From DASYUM01 sp036001225 (lineage in GTDB: Bacteria; Methylomirabilota; Methylomirabilia; Rokubacteriales; DASRDR01): DNA of 7,574 nucleotides. Where the stretch lies: NCBI GenBank assembly GCA_036001225.1, contig DASYUM010000268.1, positions 1 through 7,574 on the forward strand. Direction: 5' to 3'. Under the pieces are notes generated by a model. The model was not told the origin of the DNA, searched no databases, and saw only the letters and a list, made by a program, of their open reading frames with translations. Below, piece by piece: positions 1-6,314 of this stretch. Within the stretch, counting starts at the first letter, position 1. Each line of letters begins with the position of its first letter. Position numbers and translations under genes: made by a program.

Positions 1-135
1 GGTCGGGGCCAGGTGCCGCAGTGGCTGGAGGTCTCGCCGGCCGAGAAGCGAGGCGCGGTGCGCGGCCTGCCGCTCCGCGACGACATCCAGATTCCCGTCC
101 AGGAACAGCTCATCGTCGAGCTGTACTCGAAGTAG
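1..135 (+). CDS. rpsD: 30S ribosomal protein S4, C-terminal end (partial)
   Basis: The last 44 codons of S4 are visible in frame 1 and end in TAG at 133-135; the start lies outside the window. S4 is a primary 16S rRNA-binding protein of the small subunit and in many bacteria also represses the alpha operon. The call rests on the ending VPQWLEV...IPVQEQLIVELYSK, which is the conserved S4 C-terminus (tryptophan-leucine-glutamate, then a proline-rich turn and the final VQEQLIVELYSK). The next gene, rpoA, starts 11 bases after the stop, and its ribosome-binding site overlaps the S4 stop codon. This is the usual rpsD-rpoA-rplQ order of the alpha operon. Nothing is odd in the visible part. Confidence 0.95.
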   Translation, partial: GRGQVPQWLEVSPAEKRGAVRGLPLRDDIQIPVQEQLIVELYSK

Positions 136-140
136 AGAGG
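134..140 (+). promoter_or_regulatory. Ribosome-binding site of rpoA
   Basis: AGAGAGG lies 6 bases before the ATG at 147 and shares bases with the rpsD stop codon. It decides the rpoA start against the longer open frame beginning at 21, whose first 42 codons merely overlap rpsD out of frame. The arrangement suggests translational coupling of rpoA to rpsD. Confidence 0.7.
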
Positions 141-146
141 CACTCG

Positions 147-896
147 ATGCCACGATTGATGTTCCAGCGGCCGCGCCGGATCGAGTGGGAGGAGTTGGGG
201 CCCACCTTCGGTCGGATGGCGGCCGAGCCGTTCGAAAAGGGGTACGCCCTCACCGTCGGCAACTCGTTGCGGCGCGTCCTGCTCGCGGTCATTCCGGGGG
301 CGGCTCCGGCCTGGGCGAAGATCGTGGGGGTCGGCGCGACCGCGGCCCGGCTGCCCGGCGTCCAGGAAGAGCTGGCCGAGGTCCTGCTCAACGTGAAGAA
401 GGTCACCGTCCGCCTGGCCGACGACCAGCCGGTGACCGCGCGCCTCGAAGTCACTGGGCCGAAGACGGTGACCGCCGGCGATCTCACGGCTTCCGGCTTG
501 GAGATCCTCAATCCCGAGCTGCCGCTCGCCACCCTGGAGAGTGGCGGCCGGCTCACGCTGGAGGTCGGCGTCCGGACCGGTCGCGGCTACGTCTCCGCCG
601 ACCGCCACGGGGAGGCGACGCCCAGCGGCGCCATCCCGCTCGACGCCGCCTTCTCCCCGGTCCAGCGCGTGAACTACACCGTCGAGATGTCGCGGCTCGG
701 GAAGATCACCGACTACGAGAAGCTGGTGGTCGAGATCTGGACCAACGGCAGCATCACGCCCAATCAGGCGCTGTTACGCTCTTCGAAGCTTCTCCGCGAC
801 CACTTCGATCTCTTCACCCCGGCCGGTGCCGAGGAGGAAGACGAGGAAGTGCCGGCCCAGCCGGTGGCCCCGGCCGAGGACCGGACCTCGTCATGA
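147..896 (+). CDS. rpoA: RNA polymerase alpha subunit lacking its C-terminal domain
   Basis: This is the alpha subunit, whose dimer nucleates assembly of beta and beta'. The start is the ATG at 147, which has AGAGAGG 6 bases upstream and gives the family-like beginning MPRLMFQRPRRIEWEE. The N-terminal domain is complete: EPFEKGYALTVGNSLRRVLL (residues 27-46) is the conserved dimer/assembly helix, GVQEELAEVLLNVKK (71-85) and TGRGYV (144-149) are conserved loops, and SPVQRVNYTVE plus EKLVVEIWTNGSITP (170-205) form the end of the domain. The product is 249 residues; typical bacterial alpha is about 310-340. After about residue 225 there is only an acidic, Ala/Pro-rich tail. The helix-hairpin-helix C-terminal domain that binds UP elements and activators is absent. 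The stop overlaps the rplQ start (ATGA, 893-896), so no frameshifted remainder can be hidden there. Identity is certain; the cause of the truncation is open. Confidence 0.97.
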   Translation: MPRLMFQRPRRIEWEELGPTFGRMAAEPFEKGYALTVGNSLRRVLLAVIPGAAPAWAKIVGVGATAARLPGVQEELAEVLLNVKKVTVRLADDQPVTARLEVTGPKTVTAGDLTASGLEILNPELPLATLESGGRLTLEVGVRTGRGYVSADRHGEATPSGAIPLDAAFSPVQRVNYTVEMSRLGKITDYEKLVVEIWTNGSITPNQALLRSSKLLRDHFDLFTPAGAEEEDEEVPAQPVAPAEDRTSS

Positions 897-1354
897 GACA
901 CAAGCGCGGGGGCTCCAAGCTCGGGCGCGTCACCGCCCACCGGTGGGCGCTCTTCCGGAACCAGTTGACGGCGCTCCTCCAGCACGAGCGGATCACCACG
1001 ACCGCGGCCAAGGCCAAGGCGCTCCGCCCGCTCGCCGACCACCTGGTGACGCTCGGGAAGCGGGAAGACCTTCACGCCCGCCGCCAGGCGCTCAGCCTGG
1101 TCCACGACACCGCTGCCGTGCGAAAGCTCTTCGATACCGTGGCCGCCCGCTACGCGGATCGCCGGGGTGGCTATACCCGGGTCCTCTCCATCGGACCCCG
1201 GCACGGTGACGGCGCGCCGATGGCGATCCTGGAGCTGGTGGACCGCGCCGAGACCCCGAAGGAGAAGAAGACGAAGGAGAGGAAGAAGGGCGAGCCCACG
1301 GGCAAGGCGGCCAGGAAGCAGCGCAAGGCGGCCGCCGCGGCGGCCTCGGGCTAG
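893..1354 (+). CDS. rplQ: 50S ribosomal protein L17
   Basis: L17 is a large-subunit protein near the exit tunnel. The start MRHKRGGSKLGRVTAHRWAL, then NQLTALLQHERITTTAAKAKALRPLAD (residues 23-49), and the core end GGYTRVLSIGPRHGDGAPMAILELVD (92-117) match the family throughout. The ATG at 893 overlaps the rpoA stop, and a GAGGA at 876-880 lies 12 bases upstream, rather far, so translation is probably coupled to rpoA. The protein is 153 residues. The conserved core occupies about 1-119; a Lys/Glu-rich, then Ala-rich, tail of about 34 residues follows, a common lineage-variable extension in L17. It is the last gene of the plus-strand operon and ends 19 bases from the end of the convergent CorC-type gene. 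Confidence 0.97.
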   Translation: MRHKRGGSKLGRVTAHRWALFRNQLTALLQHERITTTAAKAKALRPLADHLVTLGKREDLHARRQALSLVHDTAAVRKLFDTVAARYADRRGGYTRVLSIGPRHGDGAPMAILELVDRAETPKEKKTKERKKGEPTGKAARKQRKAAAAAASG

Positions 1355-1373
1355 GGATTCAGCGCGGTCTGTC
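1355..1373. other. 19-base convergent junction without a visible terminator
   Basis: This gap separates the stop codons of rplQ (plus) and the CorC-type gene (minus). I see no hairpin followed by a T-tract on either strand, here or just inside the neighbouring coding ends. Either termination is Rho-dependent or the two transcripts overlap at their 3' ends. Confidence 0.5.
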
Positions 1374-2633
1374 TCAGCTCGGGCTTGGCGGCTCGCTGGA
1401 CGCGGGCCGGGGCGCCCGCACCTTGACCTTGAGGATGCGACGCTCATCGGCGTCCACCACCGACAGCTCGTATCCCTCCACCGTCACCTGCTCCCCCGGC
1501 CGGGGAATCCGACCTAGCGCGGAGAGGATGAGCCCGGCCACCGTCTCGTACTCCTGCTTGGGCAGCTTCCAGGTCAGCGCCTCGTTCAGCTCGTCGATTC
1601 CCAGTCGCCCCGGGACGAGATAGCTGCCGTCGGGCAGCGAGGTGAGGATCGAGGACTGCCGGTCACGCTCGTCCTCGATTTCACCCACGATCTCTTCGAC
1701 GATGTCCTCGACGGTGACGATGCCTTCGCTGCCGCCGTACTCGTCCACCACCACCGCCAGCTGGGTGCGCTGGCGCTGCATCTCCCGCAGCAGCTCGTCG
1801 ATCCGCTTGGTGGCGGGGACGTAATAGGCCGGCCGGAGTAGCGCTTTGACCGACCCCTCCTCGGCACCGCGAGCCAGGATGTCGAGCGCGGTGATGACGC
1901 CGATCATGTGATCCACGCGCTCCCGATACACGGCGAGACGTGAGTGGCCGCTCTCCTGGATGCGGGCGACCGCCTCGTCGACGTCGGCCTCCTCGGGGAC
2001 GGCCACCACGTCCACCAGCGGGACCATGACCTCCCGGACCGCCGTCTCCCCGAGGTCGAAGATCCCCTCGATCATCTCCCGCTCCTCTTCCTTGACGTCG
2101 GTCGTCCCGGCGGGCTCGACCTGGAACAGGAGGCGGAGGTCGTCGCGGGAGACGAAGGGGTCCCGCCGCTCGCGGTAGCCCAGGCCGGCGAGGATGGCGC
2201 CCACGATGGTGTTGGCCATCCACACCAGGGGCGCCATGAGCCAGGCCGCCACTCGCAGGGGATCGAAGGTCCGGAGGGCGACGGCGGTCGCCCGCTGCTG
2301 GGTGAGCGCCTTGGGGACGATCTCGCCGAAGACCAGCATGAGGGGGGTCAGAATCGCGGTTGCCCACAGCGGCGCCCGGCGCCCCAGCCAGGGGAGCAGG
2401 AGCGCCGTCGTCAGCGCCGAGGCCGACACGTGGGCGATGGTGACGCCCATCATGGCGGTCGAGAGGAGCCGCTCCGGTCGCTGGAAGGCCTCGAGGTAGC
2501 CGCGGGCGATCCGGGAGCCCTGCTCGGCCATGTGGCGCAGCCGGATCCGGTTGGCGGCGATGAAGGCCATCTCGGCGGCCGAGAAGAACGCCGAGGCGAG
2601 CAAGCAGATCGCGACGAGGACGAACGCGGTCAC
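1374..2633 (-). CDS. CNNM/CorC (HlyC/TlyC) family membrane protein with CBS pair, paralogue 1
   Basis: The 419-residue product has the CNNM/CorC layout: a DUF21 transmembrane domain (about residues 1-155, hydrophobic segments near 3-24, 60-80, 88-107 and 127-151), two CBS domains (about 195-315) and a C-terminal transporter-associated (CorC_HlyC) domain (about 330-406). Family marks are GEIVPK (103-108), VDEYGG (296-301) and the following VTVEDIVEEIVGEIEDE. Family members are linked to Mg2+ (and cobalt) export or homeostasis, with the CBS pair binding nucleotide; substrate here is inferred. The start is GTG at 2633, overlapping the stop of the upstream paralogue as GTGA, with no clear Shine-Dalgarno, so it is probably translationally coupled. 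Two deviations stand out: the loop usually reading GNN..N is GVTIAH (63-68), and the CBS1 motif usually MTPR is MVPL (203-206). The C-terminal tail is Pro/Ser-rich. Confidence 0.92.
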   Translation of the reverse strand: MTAFVLVAICLLASAFFSAAEMAFIAANRIRLRHMAEQGSRIARGYLEAFQRPERLLSTAMMGVTIAHVSASALTTALLLPWLGRRAPLWATAILTPLMLVFGEIVPKALTQQRATAVALRTFDPLRVAAWLMAPLVWMANTIVGAILAGLGYRERRDPFVSRDDLRLLFQVEPAGTTDVKEEEREMIEGIFDLGETAVREVMVPLVDVVAVPEEADVDEAVARIQESGHSRLAVYRERVDHMIGVITALDILARGAEEGSVKALLRPAYYVPATKRIDELLREMQRQRTQLAVVVDEYGGSEGIVTVEDIVEEIVGEIEDERDRQSSILTSLPDGSYLVPGRLGIDELNEALTWKLPKQEYETVAGLILSALGRIPRPGEQVTVEGYELSVVDADERRILKVKVRAPRPASSEPPSPS

Positions 2634-3913
2634 GGCGCGGGCTCGGCCGGCGCCGGCGACGGGGGCGGCGCCGGGAGGCGGACCAACACTTCCAGGATGC
2701 GCGTCCGGTGCAGCTTTTCGACGGTGACCCGGACGCCGCCGCTCTCGATGCTCTCTCCGCGATGGGGGACCCGGCCGAAGAGATCCAGTACCCAGCCCCC
2801 GACCGTGTCGAAGGTCTCGTCCGAGATCCCGAGGCCGATCAACGCGTTGAACTCGGCGATCGGCATCTTGGCCGCCACCCGCCAGCTCCGCGCATCCACC
2901 GGCTGGGCCAGCCGCTCCTCGCTCTCGAACTCGTCCCGGATCTCCCCGACTACCTCCTCCAGAATGTCCTCCAGGGTCACCAGCCCGGCCGTGCCGCCAT
3001 ACTCGTCGACCACGATCGCGGTGCGGAGCTTCTTGGCCTGGAACTCGCGCAGGAGCGCATCGGCTCGCTTGGTCTGCGGCACGAAGTAGGCCGGCCTGAG
3101 CAGGGGTCGCAGCTGGAAGTCAGGCGGGAGCCCGCGGTAGTAGGGAAGGAGGTCCTTGGTGAACAGGATCCCGACCACGTTGTCGAGGCTGCCGTCGTAG
3201 ACCGGCACCCGGTGGTGGAGGTGGGCTCGCAGCTCGGGCAGGAGCTGCTCGGGTGGGGCGGCCACGTCCACCCCGAAGACGTCGGTCCGCGGGGTCATGA
3301 TGTCCCACACCGTGGTGTCGCCCAGCTCGAAGACGCCGTGGATCATCTCGCGCTCGGTCCGCTCCACGACTCCTTCCCGGTGGCCGACCTCGACCAGCGT
3401 CCGCAGCTCGGCTTCGGTGATGGCGGTCTGAGGCGTCTCCTCGCGGGCGACCACGTGTGTGATCACGGCGGTGAAGGCGCCGAGGACGGCCCGCACCGGG
3501 GTGAGGACGTAGGCCAGGGCCAGGACCGGGTAGGCGGCGGCGAGCCCGAAACGCCGCGGCGAGTCCACGGCGACCGTCATGGGCAGGACCTCCCCGAACA
3601 CCACGATCAGGAAGATCATGACCGGGATGGCAACGCCGACGCCCCGGGGCCCGAACGCGGTGGCCGCCAGGCTGGTGGCGAGCGCGGAGGCCGCGATGTT
3701 GACCACGGTGATCCCGACCAGGATCGTGATCAGGAGGTCATGGGGCTTGGCGAGGAGGCGGGTGAGCAGCGGGGAGGCGCGCGGGTCGTCGCTGTCGGCC
3801 GTCGCCCCCAGCCGGCCCAGCGAAAAATAGGCCGCCTCCGCGCCGGCCAGGAGGCCCGACACGACCAGGAAGCCGAAGAGGAGGAGCAGATCCAGGATGA
3901 GCCGGTCCACCAT
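2630..3913 (-). CDS. CNNM/CorC (HlyC/TlyC) family membrane protein with CBS pair, paralogue 2
   Basis: This 427-residue protein has the same domain order as its downstream neighbour: DUF21 transmembrane domain (about 1-155), CBS pair (about 200-325) and C-terminal CorC_HlyC domain (about 335-412), then a Pro/Ala-rich tail. The CBS region is canonical, with IMTPRTDV (205-212), HHRVPVYD (233-240), VDEYGGTAGLVTLEDILEEVVGEI (302-325). The membrane domain keeps the Asn of VGITVVN (66-72) but reads GEVLPM (107-112) where the family, including paralogue 1, has GE..PK. The ATG at 3913 lies 4 bases after the thiL stop with only a weak ribosome-binding site, which suggests coupling. Probable role: membrane divalent-cation (Mg2+) transport or homeostasis, by family. 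The two genes look like an old tandem duplication, since they differ at most positions outside the motifs. Confidence 0.92.
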   Translation of the reverse strand: MVDRLILDLLLLFGFLVVSGLLAGAEAAYFSLGRLGATADSDDPRASPLLTRLLAKPHDLLITILVGITVVNIAASALATSLAATAFGPRGVGVAIPVMIFLIVVFGEVLPMTVAVDSPRRFGLAAAYPVLALAYVLTPVRAVLGAFTAVITHVVAREETPQTAITEAELRTLVEVGHREGVVERTEREMIHGVFELGDTTVWDIMTPRTDVFGVDVAAPPEQLLPELRAHLHHRVPVYDGSLDNVVGILFTKDLLPYYRGLPPDFQLRPLLRPAYFVPQTKRADALLREFQAKKLRTAIVVDEYGGTAGLVTLEDILEEVVGEIRDEFESEERLAQPVDARSWRVAAKMPIAEFNALIGLGISDETFDTVGGWVLDLFGRVPHRGESIESGGVRVTVEKLHRTRILEVLVRLPAPPPSPAPAEPAP

Positions 3914-3917
3914 CGCG

Positions 3918-4916
3918 TTACCGGAAGTGCTCGAAGCCTTCGCGGACCTCGACCGGTCGGCCCGCGTCGTCGAGGAAGTGGACCCCCTCGCGAGCTGGCC
4001 GGATCTCGCCGATCACGGTGACCGGCGTCCCCGTCTCGGCCGGGATCCGGCGCGTGAGGCCGGCCGCCTCGGCCGGGGCTGCGGTGAAGAGCAGCTCGTA
4101 GTCCTCGCCGCCACTGACCGCCAGCGTCCAGGCCGGTTCGCCGAGGAGCCGAGCGACCTCGCGGGTGGTCTCCCCGATGGGCAGCGCCGGGAGCGGCACG
4201 GCGGCGCCGACACCGCTCTCCTCGGCGATGTGGGCGAGGTCGGTGGCCAGCCCGTCGGAGAGGTCGATCATCGCGCTGGCGCCGCCGGCGCGGGCCAGTC
4301 GGCCCTCCGCGACCCGGGGCGTGGGGGTCCGGTGGGCGGCGAGCAGGGGCGCCGCCCCGGCGTCGGGCCCCGCGAGGAGGCCGCGCTCGAGCACCGCCAG
4401 GCCGGCGGCGGCGGCTCCCAGCGTCCCGGTGACGAGGATCGCGTCGCCGGGCCGCGCCCCGCTCCGCCGCACCGGCGCCCCCTCGACCCGACCGACCACG
4501 GTCAGGGTCAGGACGAGGCGCTCGGGATCGGCGCAGGTGTCGCCGCCGATCACGGCGACCCGATGGCGGTCGGCCAGCTCGCGGATGCCCGCATACAGCT
4601 CGTCCACGTCAGCGGCGACGGCGGTGGCGGGGAGCGCCAGGGCGATCAGGGCGTAGCGTGGCTCGCCCCCCATGGCGGCGATGTCCGAGAGGTTGACCGC
4701 GAGGGCCTTGGCCCCCAGCTCGTGGAGCGTGGTGGTCTTGCGGCGGAAGTGGACGTCCTCGATCAGCGTATCGGTGGTGAGGAGCAACGTGCCCCCCGGC
4801 CAGGCCACCGCCGCCGCGTCGTCCCCGACCCCGACCAGGACCTCGTCGGGCGGCGGGCCGAGCTGCCGGCGGATCCGCTCGATGAGCCCGCGCTCTCCGA
4901 GCCGCCGGAGCGTCAC
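3918..4916 (-). CDS. thiL: Thiamine-monophosphate kinase
   Basis: ThiL phosphorylates thiamine monophosphate with ATP to thiamine diphosphate, the last step of cofactor synthesis, in the cytoplasm. Numbering from the chosen start, the Mg-ATP and substrate motifs are all present: VGDD (30-33), TTDTLIEDVHF (47-57), NLSDIAAMG (75-83), GGDT (124-127), TGTLG (163-167), DLSDGL (218-223) and SGGEDYELLF (268-277). I prefer the GTG at 4916: it gives MTLRRLGERGLIERIR, matching the usual ThiL N-terminus, and 332 residues (E. coli has 325). An in-frame ATG at 4955 would add 13 residues of Gly/Arg/Pro-rich sequence with no family match; an automatic caller may well choose it. An AGGGGAGGA at 4942-4950 is too far (about 25 bases) from the GTG. 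The gene follows trxA closely and precedes the CorC pair by 4 bases, so it belongs to one operon. Confidence 0.95.
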   Translation of the reverse strand: MTLRRLGERGLIERIRRQLGPPPDEVLVGVGDDAAAVAWPGGTLLLTTDTLIEDVHFRRKTTTLHELGAKALAVNLSDIAAMGGEPRYALIALALPATAVAADVDELYAGIRELADRHRVAVIGGDTCADPERLVLTLTVVGRVEGAPVRRSGARPGDAILVTGTLGAAAAGLAVLERGLLAGPDAGAAPLLAAHRTPTPRVAEGRLARAGGASAMIDLSDGLATDLAHIAEESGVGAAVPLPALPIGETTREVARLLGEPAWTLAVSGGEDYELLFTAAPAEAAGLTRRIPAETGTPVTVIGEIRPAREGVHFLDDAGRPVEVREGFEHFR

Positions 4917-4968
4917 GGCGCGGCCCCCCGGTCTGGCAGGATCCTCCCCTGCCATGGCCGGCGCCCGC

Positions 4969-5298
4969 TCAGGCGACCGCGTCGAGCCGCTTCTTGATCT
5001 GCGCCTTCGGCACCGCGCCGATGACTTGATCGACGACCCGACCGCCCTTGAAGAAGAGGAGCGTGGGAATCGATCGAACCTGGAAGCGCGCCGCCAACCC
5101 GGGATGCTCGTCCACGTTCACCTTGGCGATCGTGATCTTTCCGGCGTACTCCTGGGCCAGCTCCTCCAGCACGGGCGCGATCGCCTTGCAGGGACCGCAC
5201 CACTCGGCCCAGAAATCGACGATGACCGCCTCCGCGTGCTCGGCCAGGGTCGGATCGAAGGACGCGTCGGTGAGGTGCACGATGATCTGGGTGGCCAT
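4969..5298 (-). CDS. trxA: Thioredoxin
   Basis: A 109-residue classical thioredoxin, the normal length for TrxA, acting as a cytoplasmic protein disulphide reductase fed by thioredoxin reductase. The redox site WCGPC is at residues 33-37 within VDFWAEWCGPCKAIAPVLEEL, and the cis-proline loop SIPTLLFFKGG at 76-86. VNVDEHPGLAARF (60-72) is also typical. There is no signal peptide or membrane segment, so a cytoplasmic location is likely. The ATG at 5298 has GGAGGA at a good distance. The gene is the first of the minus-strand set trxA-thiL-CorC-CorC, and a promoter-like sequence lies about 115 bases upstream of the start. Confidence 0.97.
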   Translation of the reverse strand: MATQIIVHLTDASFDPTLAEHAEAVIVDFWAEWCGPCKAIAPVLEELAQEYAGKITIAKVNVDEHPGLAARFQVRSIPTLLFFKGGRVVDQVIGAVPKAQIKKRLDAVA

Positions 5299-5302
5299 GG
5301 AA

Positions 5303-5308
5303 TCCTCC
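5303..5308 (-). promoter_or_regulatory. Ribosome-binding site of trxA
   Basis: GGAGGA on the minus strand, 4 bases before the ATG at 5298 counted from its last base. It is the clearest Shine-Dalgarno of the minus-strand genes here, in keeping with trxA being the first gene of its transcript while the downstream genes rely on coupling. Confidence 0.65.
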
Positions 5309-5412
5309 GGTCGGGCGTCGCGCGGTCAGAGGGGCGCCCTCGCCGGCACGTCCTCCGCCGCTCTGCGGGATGGCTCGGTGGTGTCATGCGCGGTGAGGCC
5401 GACTACGCTTCT

Positions 5413-5442
5413 ACGGTAGCACAGAGCGCGGCTGCTTCGCAA
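5413..5442 (-). promoter_or_regulatory. Candidate sigma-70-like promoter of trxA operon
   Basis: On the minus strand TTGCGA (5442-5437) and TACCGT (5418-5413) are separated by 18 bases. They match the -35 consensus at 4 of 6 positions and the -10 consensus at 3 of 6. The site lies just past the livF stop in the 152-base gap before trxA, where a new transcript would be expected to begin. The match is moderate, and in GC-rich DNA such boxes occur by chance. Confidence 0.3.
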
Positions 5443-5450
5443 TTCCGCGC

Positions 5451-6158
5451 TCACAAGCCGAGGAAGACCTTCTTCACCTCGTCGGAGGCGAGCAACGTCG
5501 CTGCCGATCCTTCGAGGAGGACGCGCCCGGATTCCAGGATGTAGCCGCGGTGGGCGAGCGAAAGCGCGAGTTGGACGTTCTGCTCGATGAAGAGCACGGT
5601 GAGGCCGTGCTGGTGGTTGAGGCGCCGCAGCACGTCCAGAATCTCGGTCACGACGCGGGGGGCCAGCCCCAGCGTCGGCTCGTCCACCATCAACAGGCGC
5701 GGCCGCGCCATCAGTCCGCGCGCGATCGCCACCATCTGCTGCTCGCCGCCGGAGAGCGTGTGGGCGAGCTGGCCGGCCCGCTCGCGCAGGACGGGAAACA
5801 GGGACTCGACCCAGACCAGCGTCTCGGCTCGCTGCCGACGGGCGCCGCCGTGGTGGGCGCCCAGGAGCAGGTTCTGGCGCACGGTGAGGTAGGGGAACAG
5901 CCGCCGGCGCTCGAGGACGTGGGCGAGGCCCTCGCCGACTCGCCGGTGGGCGGGCACACCGTCGAGCGGGCGCCCCTGGAACTCGATCCGACCCCGTCGC
6001 GGCGTCACCAGCCCGGACACGGTGTTGAGGATGGTGGACTTGCCGGCGCCGTTGGGACCGAGCAACGCGACGATCTCCCCCTGGTCGATCCGGAGCGAGA
6101 CGTCCCACAGGACCTGGAAGTCCCCGTAGGCGACGCTCAGCGACTCGACCGTCAGCAT
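5451..6158 (-). CDS. livF: Branched-chain amino-acid type ABC transporter ATPase, LivF family
   Basis: One of the two ATPases that power LivHMGF-type importers of branched-chain amino acids or related substrates. Numbered from the ATG at 6158 (235 residues, the family length), Walker A GPNGAGKST is at 34-42, signature LSGGEQQ at 135-141, Walker B LLMVDEP at 155-161, and IEQN at 192-195, where the switch residue is Gln as is usual in LivF rather than His. The ATG gives MLTVESLSVAYGDF, like family starts, and has a GGAG about 12 bases upstream. A GTG at 6176 would add six residues but has no Shine-Dalgarno. One oddity is HVLERRRLFP (81-90), where most LivF proteins read VPEGRR; the Pro and Gly are replaced. 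The gene is separated from livG by a 156-base gap holding a repeat, unlike the usual tight livG-livF spacing. Confidence 0.93.
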   Translation of the reverse strand: MLTVESLSVAYGDFQVLWDVSLRIDQGEIVALLGPNGAGKSTILNTVSGLVTPRRGRIEFQGRPLDGVPAHRRVGEGLAHVLERRRLFPYLTVRQNLLLGAHHGGARRQRAETLVWVESLFPVLRERAGQLAHTLSGGEQQMVAIARGLMARPRLLMVDEPTLGLAPRVVTEILDVLRRLNHQHGLTVLFIEQNVQLALSLAHRGYILESGRVLLEGSAATLLASDEVKKVFLGL

Positions 6159-6194
6159 GGACCGCGAGGTCTCCACGGAACACCGCCGGCTGCG

Positions 6195-6314
6195 CCGGGC
6201 CGAGACGCGAGCGCCGGTAGGACGCAGGCGCGAGGCGGCCGGAGGCGTATGCCGCCTACGTTGAGGACCGCCGAGCGCCGAGGACGACCCGGCGCGACGC
6301 GTATCGGCCCGGGG
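6195..6314 (-). repeat. Structured intergenic repeat, copy A (after livG)
   Basis: This 120-base element fills most of the livG-livF gap. Its main block, 6242-6314, aligns without gaps to 7217-7289 (59 of 73 bases identical) and begins directly at the livG stop codon. A second block, 6195-6228, aligns to 7110-7143 (26 of 34 identical). Between the blocks lie 13 bases, against 73 in copy B. Shared cores include GAGGCGTATGCCGC, TACGTTGAGG and CCGAGGACGAC (plus strand). A hairpin can form: GGCGG (6234-6238) with CCGCC (6268-6272), then CGTA (6246-6249) with TACG (6257-6260). Strand is given relative to the upstream gene. I do not recognise the family, and no T-tract follows, so it is not a classical intrinsic terminator. 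Confidence 0.85.

Noticed and set aside
21..146. Longer open frame upstream of rpoA
   Set aside because: It runs over the rpsD 3' end in another frame, the residues do not resemble alpha, and the ATG at 147 has a good ribosome-binding site and a family-like N-terminus.
185..892. Open frame on the plus strand running into rplQ (185-1354)
   Set aside because: The part before 893 is the +1 shadow of rpoA, rich in Arg/Gly/Ala as expected for GC-rich shadows; only the L17 part is real. It is not a frameshifted alpha C-terminal domain.
1330..1345. Perfect 16-bp palindrome at the end of rplQ
   Set aside because: It is made by the run of alanine codons (GCC/GCG) in the L17 tail, has no loop and no T-tract, so it is not a convincing terminator.
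1944..4997. Long plus-strand open frames at 1944-3089, 2708-4021 and 3897-4997
   Set aside because: They lie antisense to the CorC pair and thiL and show low-complexity Gly/Arg/Asp/His composition with no domain marks; antisense shadows are common at this GC content.
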